Origin: Ruminococcus sp. XPD3002
GTDB lineage: Bacteria > Bacillota > Clostridia > Oscillospirales > Ruminococcaceae
Assembly: GCA_900119535.1 (NCBI GenBank)
Contig: FPJT01000009.1
Location: 1 to 64,000 of the forward strand
Length of the DNA stretch: 64,000 bases
Direction of reading: 5' to 3'
How positions within the stretch are numbered: position 1 is the first letter of the stretch; every line of letters begins with the position of its first letter. Made by a program: the position numbers and the translations under genes. Shown here in pieces: positions 60,673-64,000 of this stretch. The notes beneath the pieces are model-generated. The model saw only the letters and a program-made list of their open reading frames with translations, did no database searches and had not been told where the DNA came from.

Positions 60673-60693
60673 AGCGAAGTGTTATGCTATATT
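60661..60693 (+). repeat. 12-bp perfect inverted repeat over clpX stop
   Basis: AATATAGCATAA (60661-60672, ending in the stop codon) is the exact inverse of TTATGCTATATT (60682-60693). A third TAGCATAA string occurs at 60750. It could form a hairpin at the mRNA end. Confidence 0.6.
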
Positions 60694-60762
60694 GCCCGAT
60701 CGCAGGGAGCAGAACGTTGTTCCGCGTATCTGTGAGGGCATTTTAATTGTAGCATAAAATAT

Positions 60763-60792
60763 GGGACGGACTGAAAAAGTCCGTCCCTTTTT
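60763..60792. terminator. Bidirectional terminator between clpX and Cys-rich gene
   Basis: GGGACGGACT pairs with AGTCCGTCCC; T-runs lie on the plus side and partly on the minus side. A second small hairpin, GGCGGAA/TTCCGCC, follows at about 60799-60815. Confidence 0.75.
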
Positions 60793-60830
60793 GTGTACGG
60801 CGGAAGCATTCCGCCATTACTGTGGAGTTA

Positions 60831-60962
60831 TCAGCATCCGCAGCCGCATCCGTTATTGTTGCCGCAGTCGTTGCATCCGCAGGATGAGAAGAGAAGAATG
60901 AAAAGAAGGATGAGAAGGATGATCCACCAGCAGTTGTTTCCGTCGAAGCATGAGTTACACAT
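60831..60962 (-). CDS. 43-aa cysteine-rich membrane micropeptide
   Basis: The frame begins ATG 60960-60962, nine bases after AAAGGAG, and ends TGA 60831-60833. The product starts MCNSCFDGNNCWWIILL, has a single Leu/Ile/Phe-rich membrane helix and ends with repeated Cys-Gly pairs (NNGCGCGC). Ten of 43 residues are Cys. Similar short hydrophobic high-cysteine peptides are annotated in Firmicutes, some linked to sporulation; the function is unknown. Not recorded as an open frame by length-based calling, but the ribosome site and downstream hairpins support it. Confidence 0.75.
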   Translation of the reverse strand: MCNSCFDGNNCWWIILLILLFILLFSSCGCNDCGNNNGCGCGC

Positions 60963-61433
60963 AATTGTTATCTCCTTTGAAGATATATTTGAATCGCTTT
61001 GTGCGTTTCATAGTACATAATATGCCGCAGTGGAAAAAGTGTTACTGATAAGGGTGGTGCATTTATGAGTTTGTATGTATTATCGGGGGAAACTTATCTG
61101 ATGTAAGGTTATCCTCAGCCAGTCAAAAAATATCGTTTCTTGACGGAGCGCTTCGTATCGCAGGGCGCTGCCCTGCACCCGCCAAAGGCTCTGCCTTTGG
61201 AATCCGCTAAAGGGATAGCATCCCTTTAGAATCCCCCAATTAATGGTTTCAAGCTTTTTTGGCACTCTCAAGAACCTTGCATCGGAAAGTTTTTCACAAC
61301 AGACATACAAAAAACTCCGATACACGTATCACCATTATGTACAAAAGCTATTTCCCGACAGTTATCGCATGAAATAAGTGGCATAATAATATAAGTGTCA
61401 AGTCCGCACGGACGTTTTTTTCTGGAGGTAACT
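60963..61433. other. Intergenic region with hairpin block
   Basis: This 471-bp gap has no gene. It holds the Cys-rich gene's promoter side, a hairpin-rich repeat block (61084-61240) and the leader of the Clp ATPase gene; GGAGG precedes its ATG. Confidence 0.7.
61146..61240. repeat. Triple-hairpin repeat block
   Basis: Three palindromes in a row: AGGGCGCTGCCCT, CCAAAGGCTCTGCCTTTGG and CTAAAGGGATAGCATCCCTTTAG, joined by short CC-rich spacers. A related block in the opposite orientation lies after the next gene (63839-63980). Confidence 0.75.
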
Positions 61434-63785
61434 ATGATAAATACGGATAAATTCACTAAAAAGGCAGCGGAGATCATAGACGGAGCCGTTGTCTGCGGTT
61501 CAGAGATGGGACATACCTACGTCGGAAGCGAGCATATTCTCCTTTCGATAGCTGCGGACGGTACTTCTGCGGCAGCCGAGATACTCATAGAAAACGGCGT
61601 TTCCTACGATGATATCAGGCGTGAAATGACTAAGCTCGTGGGACTCGGTTCACCTTCAACGCTGAACCGCCGATGTTTTACAACTGCATCAAAGCGCATA
61701 CTTGAAAGCGCGTACTCTATTGCTGCGGCAGATAAACGCAGACAGGCAGCTCCCGAACACATTCTTGCGGCGATAATCAGGGAGTCCTCTTGTACCGCAT
61801 GTACCGTTATAAGAAAAACAGGGGGAAGCCTTGCAGGAATATGCAGCGGACTGGAGATGATAGCTTCCTCGGAACTGAAAAGTGAACTGTATGACGCCAT
61901 AAAGCCGAAAATATCACATCTTCCTAACCTATTCAGGTACGGCAGGAACATAACGGATATGGCGCTTGTAAGAAAGAACGATCCTCTCATCGGACGCAGT
62001 ACCGAGGTTGAAAGGATACTTCAGATACTTTCACGCAGAAGCAAGAACAATCCGTGCCTTATCGGTGAGGCAGGTGTGGGAAAGACCGCTATCGTGGAAG
62101 GAGTTGCAGAGCTGTTCGTGCGTAATCTTGTACCTGATACGCTGAAAAACAAGTTCATTTTCTCGCTGGATCTTGCACTTCTCCTCTCAGGTGCAAAATA
62201 CAGGGGAGACTTTGAGGAGCGTGTCAAAGCCTGTATAGATGAAGCGGTCAACGCAGGAAATATCATACTCTTTATAGATGAGATACACACGATAGTTGGC
62301 GCAGGTGCGGCTGAGGGAGCTATAGATGCGGCGAATATAATGAAGCCGCAGCTTGCAAGGGGCGAGATACAGGTGATAGGTGCGACGACCTTTGCCGAGT
62401 ACAGCCGGACTATCGAAAAGGATCAGGCACTTGCAAGACGCTTTCAGCCTGTACACGTAAACGAGCCTTCCGAGGAAAGCTGTACCGATATGATACGTGG
62501 ACTGAGAAACAGCTACGAGAGCTATCACGGAGTCAAGATAGACGATGATATAATATCCCTTGCAGTATCCCTTTCGGTAAGGTACATTCCTGACAGATGT
62601 TTGCCCGATAAAGCTATAGACCTCATAGACGAGGCATGTGCATGTGCGAAGATACGCTGTAATTCGGGGATATGCAGGAGCGATACCGAATATATAAGTC
62701 TGCGGGATACTCCATCTGCACTGAAAAGGGTAAGGCAGGCTATAAACGCAGTAGAGCCACGCAGAGTTACTGAGGAGGACGTTCTGTCCGTTGTATCCGT
62801 AAGGACGGGTATACCTCTCAACAATATAACGGCGGAGGAATCGGAAAAGCTGGACCTTCTGGAGGATAGACTCAGCGAGAGAGTGATAGGTCACAGCTAC
62901 GCCGTAAAGAAGATAACAAGCGCCGTATACAGGTCCCGTTCGGGACTGAGGGACGGTAAACGTCCTGCGGCATCTTTTCTGTTTGCAGGCCCTACGGGAG
63001 TGGGCAAGACCGAGCTTGCAAAAGCGCTTTCGGACTGCCTTTTCTGTTCGGAAAACTCCATGATAAGAATAGACATGTCGGAATACATGGAAAAGCACTC
63101 GGTGTCAAGACTTATCGGAGCTCCTCCCGGATATGCTGGCTACGAGGACAGAAACAATTCCCTGTGCGAGAAGATACGCCGTGAACCCTATTCCCTTGTG
63201 CTGTTCGACGAGATAGAGAAAGCGCATCCCGATGTGCTGAATATACTCCTTCAGATACTGGATGACGGAATACTGACAGACACCTCCATGCGGCGTGTGA
63301 GCTTCAGGAACAGTATGATAATCATGACCACAAATATAGGTGCAGAGGAGATAAGCGGAAGGACTTCCCTCGGCTTCGGAGGAGATGAGGAACCGCAGGA
63401 GAGTATGCGTGTTACGGAGAGAGTAAGGGAGCATTTTTCGCCTGAATTTATCAACAGGATAGATGATATCATCGTTTTCAGGGCACTCGAGACCGATGAC
63501 CTTATGAAAATAAGCCGTAAAGCACTTGATAACCTCAGTTTACGTGCAAAGGCACTTGGTATCGGTCTGAGCTATTCCGATGCGGTAGTAAGAGCGGTGG
63601 CGGCATCAAAAGAAACGGCAAGGTACGGCGCAAGACCGATAAAACGCCGTGTTACGGACCTTATCGAGAATGAACTGGCGCTTATGATAATCAATTCGAG
63701 AGTGCGCCGGGGGGACGATATCGCACTTGATATGAAAGAAGGAAGGATAAGCTTTTCAAAAAACGTTGCGGAGACCTGTCACTGA
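61434..63785 (+). CDS. ClpA/ClpC-type AAA+ ATPase with short middle domain
   Basis: This roughly 783-aa Hsp100 unfoldase has ClpN repeats (about 1-145), a first AAA+ ring (Walker A GEAGVGKT, Walker B IILFIDEIHT), and a second ([30 protein letters not shown], a MIIMTTNIG sensor). A loop suitable for ClpP docking is expected in the second ring but I did not fix it. Between LIDEA and VSVRTGIPL there are about 52 residues; ClpC of Bacillus has about 80, so the M-domain that binds adaptors such as MecA looks shortened. ATG 61434 follows CTGGAGG; the extension to 61395 is rejected. It likely feeds ClpP. Confidence 0.92.
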   Translation: MINTDKFTKKAAEIIDGAVVCGSEMGHTYVGSEHILLSIAADGTSAAAEILIENGVSYDDIRREMTKLVGLGSPSTLNRRCFTTASKRILESAYSIAAADKRRQAAPEHILAAIIRESSCTACTVIRKTGGSLAGICSGLEMIASSELKSELYDAIKPKISHLPNLFRYGRNITDMALVRKNDPLIGRSTEVERILQILSRRSKNNPCLIGEAGVGKTAIVEGVAELFVRNLVPDTLKNKFIFSLDLALLLSGAKYRGDFEERVKACIDEAVNAGNIILFIDEIHTIVGAGAAEGAIDAANIMKPQLARGEIQVIGATTFAEYSRTIEKDQALARRFQPVHVNEPSEESCTDMIRGLRNSYESYHGVKIDDDIISLAVSLSVRYIPDRCLPDKAIDLIDEACACAKIRCNSGICRSDTEYISLRDTPSALKRVRQAINAVEPRRVTEEDVLSVVSVRTGIPLNNITAEESEKLDLLEDRLSERVIGHSYAVKKITSAVYRSRSGLRDGKRPAASFLFAGPTGVGKTELAKALSDCLFCSENSMIRIDMSEYMEKHSVSRLIGAPPGYAGYEDRNNSLCEKIRREPYSLVLFDEIEKAHPDVLNILLQILDDGILTDTSMRRVSFRNSMIIMTTNIGAEEISGRTSLGFGGDEEPQESMRVTERVREHFSPEFINRIDDIIVFRALETDDLMKISRKALDNLSLRAKALGIGLSYSDAVVRAVAASKETARYGARPIKRRVTDLIENELALMIINSRVRRGDDIALDMKEGRISFSKNVAETCH

Positions 63786-63838
63786 TATGATCAGTTTGGG
63801 TGAGAACTGACGATGTAAGATTAATTTATACGGGAATA

Positions 63839-63980
63839 AGCGGGGTGCAGGGTTACTCCCTGTTGTACAGGGAGATGTCAGCGAAGCTGACAGAGGGTAC
63901 GGGCGACCGTTGGGAGCCGCTCGCTCCCTGCCGGAGTCCGGAGGCAGAGCCTCTGGTGGGGTTGAAGGGGCAACGCCATG
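63839..63980. repeat. Hairpin-rich repeat block at window end
   Basis: It contains CTCCCTGTTGTACAGGGAG, TGTCAGCGAAGCTGACA and CCGGAGGCAGAGCCTCTGG palindromes. The last resembles the inverse of CCAAAGGCTCTGCCTTTGG at 61146-61240. No gene is seen to 64000. Confidence 0.7.
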
Positions 63981-64000
63981 CAAGAGAGAGCGTTCCTTTC

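Overview
The window looks like the chromosome of a cellulolytic Ruminococcus (Clostridia, Oscillospirales). The evidence is dockerin modules on several secreted proteins (a CBM22-like/CE1 esterase, a GH9-CBM3 cellulase, a GH43-CBM32-LamG enzyme, a lipoprotein and a multi-dockerin protein), Thr-rich linkers, Clostridia-style housekeeping clusters (tig-clpP-clpX, addB-addA, rplS-lepB-lepB-rbgA-rnhB-yraN) and a cotJABC spore-coat operon. No tRNA, rRNA, CRISPR array or prophage was seen.

Layout. 1-1549: 3' part of a protein made of tandem dockerin-like modules. 1673-3351: a lone large serine recombinase with a small partner ORF. 3418-8093 (minus): secreted esterase, then an operon with a small protein, an alpha/beta hydrolase, an acetyltransferase and a cyclophilin-like lipoprotein. 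8351-12207: a TipA-like MerR regulator and an ABC exporter. 12494-15156: an unknown secreted protein and an SGNH hydrolase. 15345-17714: GH9 cellulase. 17806-18878: cotJABC. 18879-19701: a block of palindromic repeats. 19702-22762: a probable surface electron-transfer pair (Tp47-like wall protein, YedZ-like/FMN-binding membrane protein). 23072-25693: GH43 enzyme. 25796-28257: an Agr-like two-component system with a newly read 32-residue peptide gene. 28678-36544: ileS, valS, a small alarmone synthetase and a pseudouridine synthase. 36844-38499: double-domain GH25 lysozyme behind a structured leader. 38560-46966: addB, addA, htrA. 47484-57202: housekeeping genes. 57408-60672: tig, clpP, clpX. 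60831-60962: a Cys-rich micropeptide. 61434-63785: a Clp ATPase.

The most interesting unit is 25796-28257. A LytTR response regulator and an AgrC-like GHKL kinase are followed, right after the kinase stop codon, by four ACCGTT boxes arranged as two pairs 21 bp apart, the geometry of AgrA/LytTR sites. They sit just upstream of a near-consensus sigma-A promoter, which drives a transcript of about 360 nt. That transcript encodes an amphipathic 32-aa peptide behind a strong ribosome-binding site and ends at a strong terminator. The layout recalls staphylococcal AgrC/AgrA-RNAIII/delta-haemolysin, but no agrB or agrD is present. The regulator's own start codon appears to use a Shine-Dalgarno sequence separated from ATG by a hairpin.

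A second theme is repeated DNA. There are two copies (5164-5415 and 47158-47410, opposite strands) of a roughly 250-bp MITE-like element with imperfect terminal inverted repeats and several hairpins, each pointing the same end at a nearby gene start. There are also an array of eight covarying hairpins near 19.2-19.7 kb, two copies of a terminator-bearing element (15.3 and 34.7 kb), and related hairpin blocks on either side of the Clp ATPase gene.
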